In this document: in pieces, positions 13,355-21,434 of the stretch
How the letters are laid out: each line of letters starts with the position of its first letter
Numbering within the stretch: position 1 is the first letter of the stretch
NCBI GenBank assembly: GCA_002327785.1
Contig: DCUI01000259.1
Location: 1 to 24,126, forward strand
Source of the DNA: Phycisphaerales bacterium UBA2218
GTDB lineage: Bacteria; Planctomycetota; Phycisphaerae; Sedimentisphaerales; Anaerobacaceae
Direction: 5' to 3'
Length of the DNA stretch: 24,126 nucleotides
The notes under the pieces: model-generated
What the model saw: the letters and a program-made list of their open reading frames with translations, nothing else
Databases searched by the model: none
What the model was told of the DNA's origin: nothing
Translations under genes and position numbers: made by a program

Positions 13355-13504
13355 AGTGACCTACCTTTCGGGGCAACTCATTGCCTGGTATGCTGATACG
13401 CCGGCTTTGGCGGAAGGTTCGATTCTTTCCTGCCGGATCGAGGGAACCCGCGGGCGATGCGCAGGCAAACGGACCGCCCAAACGTAGCGTCGAGCCGGTC
13501 GGTT

Positions 13505-13513
13505 TGGTATGAT
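13505..13513 (+). promoter_or_regulatory. Extended -10 promoter candidate
   Basis: TGG-TATGAT at 13505-13513 is an extended -10 box without a good -35 element. It lies 70 bases before the start at 13583 and could drive the plus-strand run from there. Confidence 0.35.
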
Positions 13514-13582
13514 GGTCGCATGGCCGGGTGTGTGCCGTTTATATGCCCGCATCATGTTGCTTTGCAGTGGAGGATCATCGCA

Positions 13583-14101
13583 ATGACAAGGCGCGTGGAT
13601 AGGAGAAGCGTGGTGCTCGGTATCGTGCTGGGCGGCGGGCTGTGCGTGCTGATCGCTGCAGCAGGAGATGAACCGGCGGGACCGGTCGGGCGATTCCAGA
13701 TTGATTGTACCCAAAATGGAGCCTACCTCGTCGATACGATCACAGGCCGGGTCTGGCACAACAGCGAACGGGACTTCCGATCGCCGAAACTCCGGGCCGA
13801 CTCGGCGACGGAGGGCCCCGCCGCCGCGAGGACGTCCACGGCCAGGACCCCGGCCACTTTTGTCGGCGCGTGGGTGCTGAATCATCCGACCGAGGGCCAG
13901 CTCGGCATCCGGATCGAGCCGGACGGACGGGCCATCCTGACCGAGGGCAACAAGAGCTGGGAAGGAAAGTGGCGGATCGAGGGAAGCCTGATGACGATCA
14001 CCACGGAGCAGGAGACTGTGACTGCGCAGCTCGACGACCAGGGCCGTTTGCTGGTGAAGGAAGGCAGCGGCGAGGCGATTGCGTTCAAACGGGCCCAATG
14101 A
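13583..14101 (+). CDS. Membrane-anchored or secreted protein, 172 aa
   Basis: The start at 13583 (MTRRVDRRSVVLGIVLGGGL) follows GGAGG; the frame upstream to 13457 is not protein-like. An N-terminal basic region and helix at 10-28 form a signal anchor or signal peptide. The segment G-R-F-Q-I-D and A-Y-L-V-D-T-I-T-G-R-V-W-H at 37-59 is a short repeat seen in secreted planctomycete proteins. After an Ala/Thr/Arg-rich linker, residues about 112-172 make a small beta domain (F-V-G-A-W-V-L-N, I-R-I-E-P-D-G-R-A, G-K-W-R-I-E-G-S, L-D-D-Q-G-R-L-L-V). It resembles lipocalin-like or extracellular detection domains. No enzymatic motif is seen. Confidence 0.6.
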   Translation: MTRRVDRRSVVLGIVLGGGLCVLIAAAGDEPAGPVGRFQIDCTQNGAYLVDTITGRVWHNSERDFRSPKLRADSATEGPAAARTSTARTPATFVGAWVLNHPTEGQLGIRIEPDGRAILTEGNKSWEGKWRIEGSLMTITTEQETVTAQLDDQGRLLVKEGSGEAIAFKRAQ

Positions 14102-14191
14102 TCGACTGCGAATCTGAGTTCGACCATCACGTGCGACGAAAGATCGTGCGTGAGACGCACTTTGCGTGGTTGGCATGGGAGGTCTGAAACA

Positions 14192-14623
14192 ATGGCTGAA
14201 AGCGACAATACCAGGATCGAGGAGGACGGGAACCAGGGGCCGCCGACCCCGGTGTGTTTACGCTGTCTGCGGCCCGTGGACCCTGTCTTCCACTATTGCC
14301 CACACTGCGGCGAGGCGACGGGGCGATTCACGACCTATTTGCCCTTCGAACAGATTCCCTGGGAGACGCGCATCTGGGGCCAGATGTGGCGCCAGCTCTG
14401 GTCGCGCAACGTATCGATCCCCGGCCGCCTGCTGCGGCTGTTCATGATCGTGTGGGCAGCCCCCGTCCTGCTGATCGGGTTGCTCTTTCGCCCGCGAGGC
14501 CAAGCGGAAGAGCCGGACGTGGACGAATCGGAGCAGCCCCACGGTCCCGCGAGAGACGAGGACGAGTTCGCGGGCAGCGAGGATATGTCAACGAATCGCG
14601 AAGGAGATTCCAATGAGCCATGA
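14192..14623 (+). CDS. Zinc-ribbon protein with one membrane helix, 143 aa
   Basis: The start at 14192 has GGAGG about 9 bases upstream. Residues 22-39 carry a zinc ribbon (C-L-R-C and C-P-H-C-G). Then come a Trp-rich segment (E-T-R-I-W-G-Q-M-W-R-Q-L-W) and one hydrophobic helix at 82-99. The C-terminal 40 residues are acidic and probably disordered. The protein likely sits in the cytoplasmic membrane with the ribbon inside. It overlaps the next start by 11 bases, so the two are translated together. No known family is assigned. Confidence 0.65.
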   Translation: MAESDNTRIEEDGNQGPPTPVCLRCLRPVDPVFHYCPHCGEATGRFTTYLPFEQIPWETRIWGQMWRQLWSRNVSIPGRLLRLFMIVWAAPVLLIGLLFRPRGQAEEPDVDESEQPHGPARDEDEFAGSEDMSTNREGDSNEP

Positions 14624-14879
14624 TGCCACGATGGGCAGGCCGACCCGGTGGACGGTGGCGGCCGTTGTCGTGCTGGGTCTGCTGGTGCCGGTCTGTGTCC
14701 GGGCGCAGCAGCCGGACGGGATGGATTTGTCGAAAGAAGCCCAGGCTGTCGGCAGGAGGCCCCTGATCGTCCGGGTCCACGGCGGGTTCAAAGACCCCCG
14801 AGTGGACGTCCTCGTAGCGAGTTCTTCAACAGATACCTCAGGAAATGATCTGAAATCCACATTCTCAGGCTTGTTTTGA
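14613..14879 (+). CDS. Small secreted protein, 88 aa
   Basis: ATG at 14613 lies inside the end of the previous gene, after AAGGAG. Residues 12-30 are a signal peptide (W-T-V-A-A-V-V-V-L-G-L-L-V-P-V-C-V-R-A). The remaining 58 residues have one beta-like segment (P-L-I-V-R-V-H-G-G-F) and a Ser/Thr-rich end. The protein is short for a folded exported domain and may be truncated or a small ligand-type protein. The SagB-type gene starts 31 bases later. Confidence 0.5.
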   Translation: MSHDATMGRPTRWTVAAVVVLGLLVPVCVRAQQPDGMDLSKEAQAVGRRPLIVRVHGGFKDPRVDVLVASSSTDTSGNDLKSTFSGLF

Positions 14880-14910
14880 AACGGTGGTGTTCCACCTGGA
14901 AAGGAACGCG

Positions 14911-15636
14911 ATGAGCAACGTCGGCGATGAGTTTCAACAGCAGACGAAATATCAGCCGGGTGCGACGATCGGCGAGGGGTCCCGGGGAAACCTGCGGCCG
15001 GAGCCGTACAAGACCTATCCCGACAGCGCCAAGGTCGTGCTGCCCATGTTCGAGCCGGACCGCATGATGACACTCGACGAGACCCTCCATGAGCGAAAGA
15101 GCATTCGCGACTACCGACCCACCCCGTTGACGCTTGGTCAGTTGAGCTATCTGCTCTGGGCGGCGGGCGGGGTCCAACGGGCGGAACGCGGCTACGAGTT
15201 CCGCACGGCGCCGTCGGCCGGAGCGCTGTACCCGATCGAGACGTACCTCGTCGCCAACGAGGTTCGCGACCTGGAGCCGGGCGTGTACCACTACGGCATC
15301 CGCAGCCACGAGTTGGAGCAAATCCAGGGAGGTGATCTCCGCCGACGGATCGCGGCGGCGGCCCTGGGCCAGGCAACGTGTGCGGCGGCCCCGGCGGTCT
15401 TCGTCTGGACGGCGGTCTTCGCCCGCTCCAAGTGCAAGTACGGCCAGCGGGCCTATCGCTACATCTACCTGGACGCCGGGCATATCGCGGAGAACCTCGC
15501 GCTGGCAGCGGTAAGCCTTGGCCTGGGCACGTGCCAGATCGGGGCCTTGTTCGACGACGAGGTGAACAAACTGATCGAGGTGGACGGCGTCGAGGAGAGT
15601 GTCGTCTACATGTCCGTCGTCGGCGTTCCGGCGTGA
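14911..15636 (+). CDS. SagB/ThcOx-type nitroreductase-fold oxidoreductase, 241 aa
   Basis: The start at 14911 follows AAAGGA. Family members are FMN-dependent and, in azole-peptide pathways, oxidise azolines to azoles. Visible motifs are E-R-K-S-I-R-D-Y at 61-68 (phosphate-binding Arg/Ser), A-P-S-A-G-A-L-Y-P-I-E at 100-110, Y-R-Y-I-Y-L-D-A-G-H-I-A-E-N at 182-195 and a C-terminal I-G-A-L-F-D-D. Length is full for the compact form. No cyclodehydratase, YcaO or precursor peptide gene is next to it, so a peptide-modifying role is not supported here and a general oxidoreductase role is as likely. It is in a tight plus-strand run with the membrane gene that follows. Confidence 0.8.
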   Translation: MSNVGDEFQQQTKYQPGATIGEGSRGNLRPEPYKTYPDSAKVVLPMFEPDRMMTLDETLHERKSIRDYRPTPLTLGQLSYLLWAAGGVQRAERGYEFRTAPSAGALYPIETYLVANEVRDLEPGVYHYGIRSHELEQIQGGDLRRRIAAAALGQATCAAAPAVFVWTAVFARSKCKYGQRAYRYIYLDAGHIAENLALAAVSLGLGTCQIGALFDDEVNKLIEVDGVEESVVYMSVVGVPA

Positions 15637-15672
15637 GTGACATCGGCAACCGAGGAATCCACTGGTGAGTCC

Positions 15673-17982
15673 ATGGAAGGCATCTTCCTACTGTTGATTC
15701 TGCTGGCGGTGGCGGCGATTCTGAGCGGGCCCATCGCCCTGATCGTGGCGGTGGTCGCCCTCAGGCGGGCCGAGGAGATACACCGCCGATGGAACGACGC
15801 GGTGATGCGTGCGACGGCGCAAAGGCTTGAGCCTCCTGCGACGATTCCGGCTGTACCTGTGCCGGCCCCTGAGAAGGTGGCATCCGAACTGAGTGGTCAA
15901 GGGATACACGCCGCACCGTCAGTAGAGGTTGGCAGCATAAAGATCGACGGTCTTGGCGATGGCTCCGTAGGGAGGCCTCCCTATCTCACGCGTGAGGCTG
16001 CCGCCCGGAAAGACACCGGTCTGGAGCAGCGGATCGGGACGCGATGGGTGCTCGTCGCCGGCGTCATCACGGTGATTTTTGCCGTAGGGTTCTTCCTCAG
16101 GTACGCGTACGAGAACCAGTGGATCGGACCGTTGGGCAGAGTGGCGATCGCCGGGTTCGGTGGGCTGATCGCACTGGCGATTGGCGAGGTTACCCGACGA
16201 CGCGGGTACGACTTCGTCGCCAAAGGCGTGACGGCGCTGGGCTTCGCGATTCTGTATGCGACCGTGTTCGCCGCACACCGCCGGTACGGGCTGATCGGCT
16301 CGGCCCCGGCGTATATCCTGGCCGTCGGCGTCACGGCGGCCGCCATGCTCTATGCGGTCATCCTGGACGAAGGAATCATCGCACTGCTGTCGCTGGCAGG
16401 CGGATACCTGACGCCCATCGTGCTCTCGACAGGCGAGAACCTGCCGAACCTGTTGTTCGGGTACGTCCTGATCCTGAGCTGCGGCGCGATGCTCTGTGCC
16501 TACCGGCGCAAGTGGAGCGGGGTCAATATCCTGGCGTTCATCGGCACGTACCTGCTGTATACGGCGTGGTTCGAGAAGTTCTACCGTCCCCTCACGGACG
16601 TCCGATGGCCGCCGCCACAACTGGGGATTGCGCTGTCGTGGCTGGCGGTGTTCTTCCTGATGTTTCTGATCTTGCCTGTGCTGCACACGCTGCTTCGTCG
16701 GGTGAGGTCCGAGCTGCAGGACACGCTGCTGCTGGTGGCCAACGCCGCCGTCGTGTTCTATTATCTCTGGACGATGCTGACGGAGGGGCGTCAGGACTGG
16801 CTTGCCTTGTGCTGCCTGGCGATGGGTGCGACGCACCTGGGTCTGATGGGGCTGGTGTATGTGCGGTGCCGGGCCGATGGCGATCTCTGCAACGCCCTGC
16901 TGATCGCCGGACTGGCGTGCATCTCGCTGGCGGTGCCGCTCTATTTCGAACGGCACGCGATTGCCGTCCTGTGGGCGGTGGAGGCGGTGATACTGGCGGC
17001 GGTGGGATTGCGCTATCGCAGCACATTCGTGCAACTCGCCGCCGGGGCGGTGTTGGCCCTGGCCATCGGCAAGCTTGCGCTGGGGCTGCCCCTGCACGCC
17101 GAATCGTTCCGGCCGGTCTGGAACTCGGTCTTCGGCGCATGGTGCTTCGTGGCGGCCGCCGTGCTCATCTGCCACGTCTTGTACCGATTCGACGTGCGTC
17201 TCGATGCCGGCGTTCGCCGGACCGCCACGGAGGTCCTCTACGCAGCGGGTTTGCTGCTGCTTATGACCGCAATCAGCGTGGAGTTGTGGCATCACAGCGC
17301 GTTGAACAGCGGCATGGCTGCAGCCGGTCCCGCCTTTCATGAGCAGATGCCGCTGGTCTGCGCGATCTTCATCCTGTTGTTTGCGGCCAGGCCGCTGCGA
17401 CCACAGGGACCGCTGTGTCCCGCCGTCGTGGCAACAATCGCCTTCACCGCTTCGATCTATCTTGTCGTCGTGTATCCCGGCTACTACGGTAGGTCCTCAC
17501 TGTTTGCCAACGTGGCTTTCCTGAGAGCTTTGGCGCTGGTCGCGGCGCTATTCGCGGGGGCGTGGTTACTGCGATGCGTCGAGCGAGCGACGAAGGAGGC
17601 TCCGGCGTTGTCCATGCCTGTTGCCCTGGTCGGCATCCTGGTGCTGGGGCTGGTGATGACCGAGGAAATCTGGTTCCACTACGCATCCCGGAAAGCGACG
17701 GATCAGTGGCAGTTCCTGGCGCAGATGTACATCTCGATGTCATGGGCGGCGTATGCCTCCGTGTTGATGGTCGCTGGTTTCTGGAGAAGGGTCCGGCCGT
17801 TGCGCTACATCGCGCTGGGCATTTTCCTGCTGCTGCTGGCCAAGATCTTTGTGGTGGATACCCGCACGGTCGAGACCGTGTATCGAATCGCGGGCTTTCT
17901 GGTGACCGGCCTGGCGCTGGTCGGCGTCTCGTACCTGTACCAATCCCTCCGGAAGAAAGGATTTTTCGAGGCGATGGGATGA
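15673..17982 (+). CDS. DUF2339 multipass membrane protein, 769 aa
   Basis: I take ATG at 15673 as start (MEGIFLLLILLAVAAILSGP); a GTG at 15637 would add 12 residues. After one N-terminal helix and a cytoplasmic linker (about 30-115) there is the family hallmark: G-T-R-W-V-L-V-A-G-V-I-T-V-I-F-A-V-G-F-F-L-R-Y-A, then L-G-R-V-A-I-A-G-F-G-G. More than twenty hydrophobic helices continue to the end. DUF2339 proteins are widespread in Gram-negative bacteria; their function is not established, though envelope or polysaccharide-related roles have been suggested. The last helix ends at a short basic tail. The DUF4186 gene starts 1 base after the stop. Confidence 0.8.
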   Translation: MEGIFLLLILLAVAAILSGPIALIVAVVALRRAEEIHRRWNDAVMRATAQRLEPPATIPAVPVPAPEKVASELSGQGIHAAPSVEVGSIKIDGLGDGSVGRPPYLTREAAARKDTGLEQRIGTRWVLVAGVITVIFAVGFFLRYAYENQWIGPLGRVAIAGFGGLIALAIGEVTRRRGYDFVAKGVTALGFAILYATVFAAHRRYGLIGSAPAYILAVGVTAAAMLYAVILDEGIIALLSLAGGYLTPIVLSTGENLPNLLFGYVLILSCGAMLCAYRRKWSGVNILAFIGTYLLYTAWFEKFYRPLTDVRWPPPQLGIALSWLAVFFLMFLILPVLHTLLRRVRSELQDTLLLVANAAVVFYYLWTMLTEGRQDWLALCCLAMGATHLGLMGLVYVRCRADGDLCNALLIAGLACISLAVPLYFERHAIAVLWAVEAVILAAVGLRYRSTFVQLAAGAVLALAIGKLALGLPLHAESFRPVWNSVFGAWCFVAAAVLICHVLYRFDVRLDAGVRRTATEVLYAAGLLLLMTAISVELWHHSALNSGMAAAGPAFHEQMPLVCAIFILLFAARPLRPQGPLCPAVVATIAFTASIYLVVVYPGYYGRSSLFANVAFLRALALVAALFAGAWLLRCVERATKEAPALSMPVALVGILVLGLVMTEEIWFHYASRKATDQWQFLAQMYISMSWAAYASVLMVAGFWRRVRPLRYIALGIFLLLLAKIFVVDTRTVETVYRIAGFLVTGLALVGVSYLYQSLRKKGFFEAMG

Positions 17983-17983
17983 T

Positions 17984-18442
17984 ATGCGAGACCTGGATGA
18001 CCTCTTCGAGGCGCTGAAACGGTCCGAGTTCCGCAGCCGATTCCGGCTTCGCGGCCGCGAGGCGGCATCTCTTCAACAAAGGGGAATGGACATCATCCTG
18101 GCGCATGCTCGGGATTTCGTCGAGCAGCGACTCGCCCCTTCCGAGCCCGCCAACGACGGCAGGCAAACGCCCATGAGGAACCACCCGGTTTTTGTCGCTC
18201 AGCACGCGACCGCCACCTGCTGCCGCGGCTGCCTGGAGAAATGGCACGGGATTCCTAAAGGTCGCGCGTTATCTGACCGAGAAGTCCAGTACGTGGTGGC
18301 CGTCATCCGGCGCTGGCTCTGCGATCAGCAGAATGGGGGACCGCCACAAAGCGGTTGCCGCGGCTGCGTCCGGAAAAAACGGTTGCCGGCACGGAGTTAT
18401 GGCACTATGATGGTTTGTGACGGATTGGTAGTCATTGGGTAA
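17984..18442 (+). CDS. DUF4186 protein with C-terminal extension, 152 aa
   Basis: Residues 1-117 match what I recall of DUF4186: D-L-D-D-L-F-E-A-L near the start, then A-P-S-E-P-A-N-D-G-R-Q-T-P-M at 51-64, F-V-A-Q-H-A-T-A-T-C-C-R-G-C-L at 70-84 and K-W-H-G-I-P-K-G-R-A-L at 86-96. The His and Cys residues (H74, C79, C80, C83, H88) suggest a metal site. The family normally ends near W-L-C-D-Q-Q; here about 35 extra Gly/Arg/Cys-rich residues follow, and these overlap the promoter candidate of the sugar kinase gene. The extension is probably due to loss of the old stop codon. Function of the family is unknown to me. Confidence 0.75.
   Translation: MRDLDDLFEALKRSEFRSRFRLRGREAASLQQRGMDIILAHARDFVEQRLAPSEPANDGRQTPMRNHPVFVAQHATATCCRGCLEKWHGIPKGRALSDREVQYVVAVIRRWLCDQQNGGPPQSGCRGCVRKKRLPARSYGTMMVCDGLVVIG
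18383..18411 (+). promoter_or_regulatory. Promoter candidate for the PfkB kinase gene
   Basis: TTGCCG at 18383-18388 and TATGAT at 18406-18411 with 17-base spacing lie about 50 bases before the kinase start, inside the extension of the DUF4186 frame. Confidence 0.45.
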
Positions 18443-18459
18443 TGCCGTAAGGACTGGAA

Positions 18460-19437
18460 ATGACGGAACGGAAGCCAAAAGTCGTTGTCATCGGCGGCAC
18501 CTACATCGATCTGGCGGTCAAGTGCTGTCACATCCCTTCGCCGGGCCAGGCCATCAGCGGCTCGGCGTTATCCTGCACCGTGGCCGGTCCCGGCCCGATT
18601 CAGGCGGCCCAGGCGGCTTTGTGCCGCTGCGAGGTGTCCCTCATCAGCAAGATCGGCGGCGATGCCTTCGCCCAGATGGCCCTCAAGAGCCTCGCGGAGT
18701 ACAAGGTGGACACCGAGTACGTGTTCTTCGCCGAGGCCAAGAGCACGGGGGTCATCGTGACGCTCGTCAACAGCGAGGGCGAGAACGCCATCTGCCACTA
18801 CACCGGCGCCAACTGCGCCCTGCAGCCGGCGGATATCCAGTTGGCCGAGGATCGCATCGCCGAGGCGGACATCTGCCTGATCCACGGCTGTCTGCCGCAG
18901 GAGGCGATTGCAGCGGCCATTCATTGTGCGAGCCTTCACAGGACGCGGGTGATCCTCAACCCGGCCCGGCCCATTGAGCAGACGGACCAGCGAGGCGTCG
19001 ATCTTCCCTCCGAGTACTTCGCGGCGGATGTTCTGGTGGCCAACCTGGAGAAGGCCGCCGAGATCACCGACCAATTGGGCCCGGATGTCCGCATGGCGAA
19101 GCTGATCGGCTCCGATCTGGTGGCCCGCGGGGCGCATTGCGCGGTGATCACGATGGGGCGGCGCGGCTGCTTAGTCGTGGACCGCAGCGGCGCCGATCAC
19201 GTCCCGGCCTTCGAGGTGGATTGGGTGGACCGCACCGGCAGCGGGGACGCCTTCGCCGGCGCCCTGGCGGCCTATTGTGCGGTGAGACACGATCTTCGTC
19301 AGGCCGTCAAGTTTGCCGCCGCCGCCGGCGCACTGGTCTGCACGAAATTCGGGGCCATCGAAGCCCTGCCCTCCAAGGCCGAGATCATCCAACTCCTCCA
19401 AAGCGAAGACATCGACCTGCTCCACAACAGCGAGTGA
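18460..19437 (+). CDS. PfkB/ribokinase-family carbohydrate kinase, 325 aa
   Basis: The start at 18460 follows AAGGA. The N-terminus V-V-V-I-G-G-T-Y-I-D and the segment L-I-S-K-I-G-G-D-A-F-A are typical of the family. Near residue 260 the catalytic and anion-hole motif reads D-R-T-G-S-G-D-A-F-A-G-A-L, with the base Asp present. The sugar-binding signature normally G-G-x-G-x-N is V-A-G-P-G-P-I-Q-A-A at 41-50, with Ile in place of the Asn, so substrate choice is probably unlike ribokinase. It phosphorylates a sugar, nucleoside or similar alcohol with ATP in the cytosol; the substrate cannot be told. It has its own promoter candidate and no sugar-operon neighbours. Confidence 0.8.
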   Translation: MTERKPKVVVIGGTYIDLAVKCCHIPSPGQAISGSALSCTVAGPGPIQAAQAALCRCEVSLISKIGGDAFAQMALKSLAEYKVDTEYVFFAEAKSTGVIVTLVNSEGENAICHYTGANCALQPADIQLAEDRIAEADICLIHGCLPQEAIAAAIHCASLHRTRVILNPARPIEQTDQRGVDLPSEYFAADVLVANLEKAAEITDQLGPDVRMAKLIGSDLVARGAHCAVITMGRRGCLVVDRSGADHVPAFEVDWVDRTGSGDAFAGALAAYCAVRHDLRQAVKFAAAAGALVCTKFGAIEALPSKAEIIQLLQSEDIDLLHNSE

Positions 19438-19846
19438 CCCGCCGATTGGACCTCATCACAGAGGCACGGAGGTCATGGAGAGGAGTGATAATCGCAGGAT
19501 AGCCGGTGCGTGATACGCACCCTACGAGATGCCTCACCACTCCTGCTCTCGCGGGAGTGTTCTCCCTCCACTTCGCACGGCGCTTCGAACCACCAACATA
19601 TCCCAGACGACTACTGGGAATAGCAAAATCCGTGCACCATCTGAAAACCCAAAACGCCCCAGACGCAATTTTTTTTTATTCCTCACAGCAAATAAACTTA
19701 CAGTGATTTTCGTTATTTGAAAAACACAGAATTTTCGACAAATTCGTGCAACATCGGGCAAGGGTAGAGGGACGCGTCAATGCGAGCGACCCGGAAATGA
19801 GATCGAAGCAGCGACGAAAGGTCGCAGTCGGAAAGGGCAACGGAAC
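19438..19846. other. Gap between the kinase and portal genes: repeats and an AT-rich patch
   Basis: From left to right the 409-base gap holds a CACAGAGGCACGGAGG text-like run (about 19458-19475), the palindromic element at 19505-19526, a hairpin CACTCC/GGAGTG at 19538-19559, and an AT-rich patch (about 19650-19745, with a run of nine T). No tRNA, integrase or convincing gene lies here. The patch may hold a promoter for the portal gene, but no pair of boxes fits well. Confidence 0.5.
19505..19526. repeat. Short palindromic TAGGGTG-type element
   Basis: GGTGCGT at 19505-19511 pairs perfectly with ACGCACC at 19515-19521 around GAT, then CTACG. The reverse complement begins CGTAGGGTGCGT, like the arms of the element at 23170-23239. 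A weaker copy of the core (TGCGT-gag-ACGCA) is at 14147-14159. Confidence 0.55.
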
Positions 19847-21418
19847 ATGGGATTCGAGCTTGAGGCTTTCGACGGGCGGATTGACGCGAACTACCTCGAC
19901 TGGCTGGTGGACGTGCATTCCACGGACATCCGGCGGCACTTCTCGCGGCTGTGGGACTACTACGCCAATCCGATGGTCGAGACCTGCGGTGGCACGGCGG
20001 CGGATCGCAAGATCAACGAGTCCGGACGATGCTACGTCCAGGCCCAGGAGTACGGCCTGCCCTCGCGGATCACGGGTCTGGCCCACTCCCCGCACGCCGG
20101 GGCATTCGGCACACAGGCCGTCCGCGACATTCAGCGAAAAGAAGTCGTGATCGAGAACGACATCGCCTGGCGGGTGAACGCCGCGGCGGATTTCCTCTTC
20201 GGCAAGTCCATCAGTCTGATCTCCAGGGCCCCCGACGACCGCAAGCGCAAAGACATCGAGGCGATTCTAAAGGCGCTGTTCGCGGCCAACGGCGGCCCTG
20301 GTTTCTTCCAGGATGTGGCGGTGCTCGGAAGTGTCTATGGGTTCGTCGATTGCTTCATCAGGACACCCCAGACGCCGGAAACCGCGTTCGGGGACTCGGG
20401 ACCTCGGAACCCCTTCGACGAGGTCCTTCCTTCCACCTCTTCCCACCTTCTCCCCTCGCCTTCTTTCACCACGGTGCTGCAATGGGCCCAGGCAATCGAT
20501 CTGGAACTGATCGAGGCGCCGAGGGCACTGCCTATCCTGGATGAAGACGACTACCGGGCTATTCGGCTCTACGTGCAGCACTTCCACCAGCGGAAGAATG
20601 CGATGAGCAGCCGGGGCTCGTTTCTCTCGCGAATCCTCGGGGCGGTCGGCCAGCGAAGCGACACGAGGCAGGTGGTCGGCGTAACGGAGATCACTTCGCC
20701 CGATTGCTGGCAACGCTACGAGGACAAGGAGCTGGTCGCCGAGGGACCGGTGCCTTGGAGGTTCCTGCCGGTCGTGCATATCCAGAACGTCGCGCAGCCC
20801 TACTACTACGAGGGCGTCAGCGACGTCGAGCCGCTGATCCCCTTGCAGGACGAGCTGAACACGAGGCTCAGCGACCGGGCGAGCCGGATCACGTTCCAGT
20901 CGTTCAAGATGTATCTGGGCAAAGGGATCGAGGGCTTCGAGAACAAGCCCGTAGCACCGGGGCGGATGTGGTGTACGGACAATCCCGAGGCATCGATCCA
21001 GGAATTCGGCGGGGACGTCGCGGCGCCGAGCGAGCACCTGCACATCTCGGAGATTCGCGAGGCGATGGACAAGGCCAGCGGTGTGACGCCCGTCGTGGCG
21101 GGCATCCTCCGGGACCGGCTCGGCAATCTGACCAGCGCCGTGGCCCTGCGGCTGACCTTCATGGGCATGCTCAGCAGGAACGAGCGGAAGCGCCACACCT
21201 ACGGCGAGGGAATCCGCAAGATCTGTCGCATGGTCCTGAGCATGCTCGACACCATGGGCCTCTACGCAACCAGCGAGTCGGAGCGGGATGTCGAGGTTGT
21301 CTTCCCCAGTCCCCTTCCCGAGAACATGACGGAGAAGCTCCAGGAAGCACAGATCAAACGGGAGCTTGGCGTGCCCCAGGAGCAGGTGCTACGGGAACTT
21401 GGCTATGAAACGAAATGA
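19847..21418 (+). CDS. Phage portal protein, SPP1 gp6-like, 523 aa
   Basis: The portal forms the ring at the capsid vertex through which DNA is packaged. The N-terminal part has L-W-D-Y-Y-A-N-P-M and the typical N-D-I-A-W-R-V-N-A-A-A-D-F-L-F-G-K (104-120), the central part Y-Y-E-G-V-S-D-V-E-P-L-I-P-L-Q-D-E-L-N-T-R-L-S-D (about 323-347), then G-V-T-P-V-V-A-G and a helical C-terminus. ATG at 19847 has a weak AAGGG upstream. Residues about 173-207 are a Pro/Ser/Thr-rich insert encoded by text-like DNA. It heads the plus-strand structural genes and is followed after 16 bases by the scaffold candidate. The terminase it should work with lies 15 kb away on the other strand. Confidence 0.8.
   Translation: MGFELEAFDGRIDANYLDWLVDVHSTDIRRHFSRLWDYYANPMVETCGGTAADRKINESGRCYVQAQEYGLPSRITGLAHSPHAGAFGTQAVRDIQRKEVVIENDIAWRVNAAADFLFGKSISLISRAPDDRKRKDIEAILKALFAANGGPGFFQDVAVLGSVYGFVDCFIRTPQTPETAFGDSGPRNPFDEVLPSTSSHLLPSPSFTTVLQWAQAIDLELIEAPRALPILDEDDYRAIRLYVQHFHQRKNAMSSRGSFLSRILGAVGQRSDTRQVVGVTEITSPDCWQRYEDKELVAEGPVPWRFLPVVHIQNVAQPYYYEGVSDVEPLIPLQDELNTRLSDRASRITFQSFKMYLGKGIEGFENKPVAPGRMWCTDNPEASIQEFGGDVAAPSEHLHISEIREAMDKASGVTPVVAGILRDRLGNLTSAVALRLTFMGMLSRNERKRHTYGEGIRKICRMVLSMLDTMGLYATSESERDVEVVFPSPLPENMTEKLQEAQIKRELGVPQEQVLRELGYETK
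20363..20467 (+). repeat. In-frame dispersed-repeat insert in the portal gene
   Basis: About 105 bases of drifting text: ACACCCCAGACGCC, GGGACTCGGGACCTCGG and CCACCTCTTCCCACCTTCTC. It encodes T-P-Q-T-P-E-T and a S-T-S-S-H-L-L-P-S-P stretch between C-F-I-R and T-V-L-Q-W, where a compact core would be expected. Frame is kept and no stop appears. Ends are approximate. Confidence 0.5.
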
Positions 21419-21434
21419 TTAAGGATGATGGAGT

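Noticed and set aside
14911..15636. Azole-containing peptide biosynthesis cluster
   Set aside because: Only the SagB-type gene is present; no cyclodehydratase/YcaO gene, transporter or precursor peptide is next to it.
15919..17340. Frame of 473 codons on the minus strand
   Set aside because: It is antisense to the DUF2339 membrane gene; the Gln/His/Arg-rich product is what the complement of hydrophobic codons gives.
19438..19846. tRNA gene or attachment site for prophage integration
   Set aside because: No cloverleaf, no repeated core at another block border and no integrase was seen.
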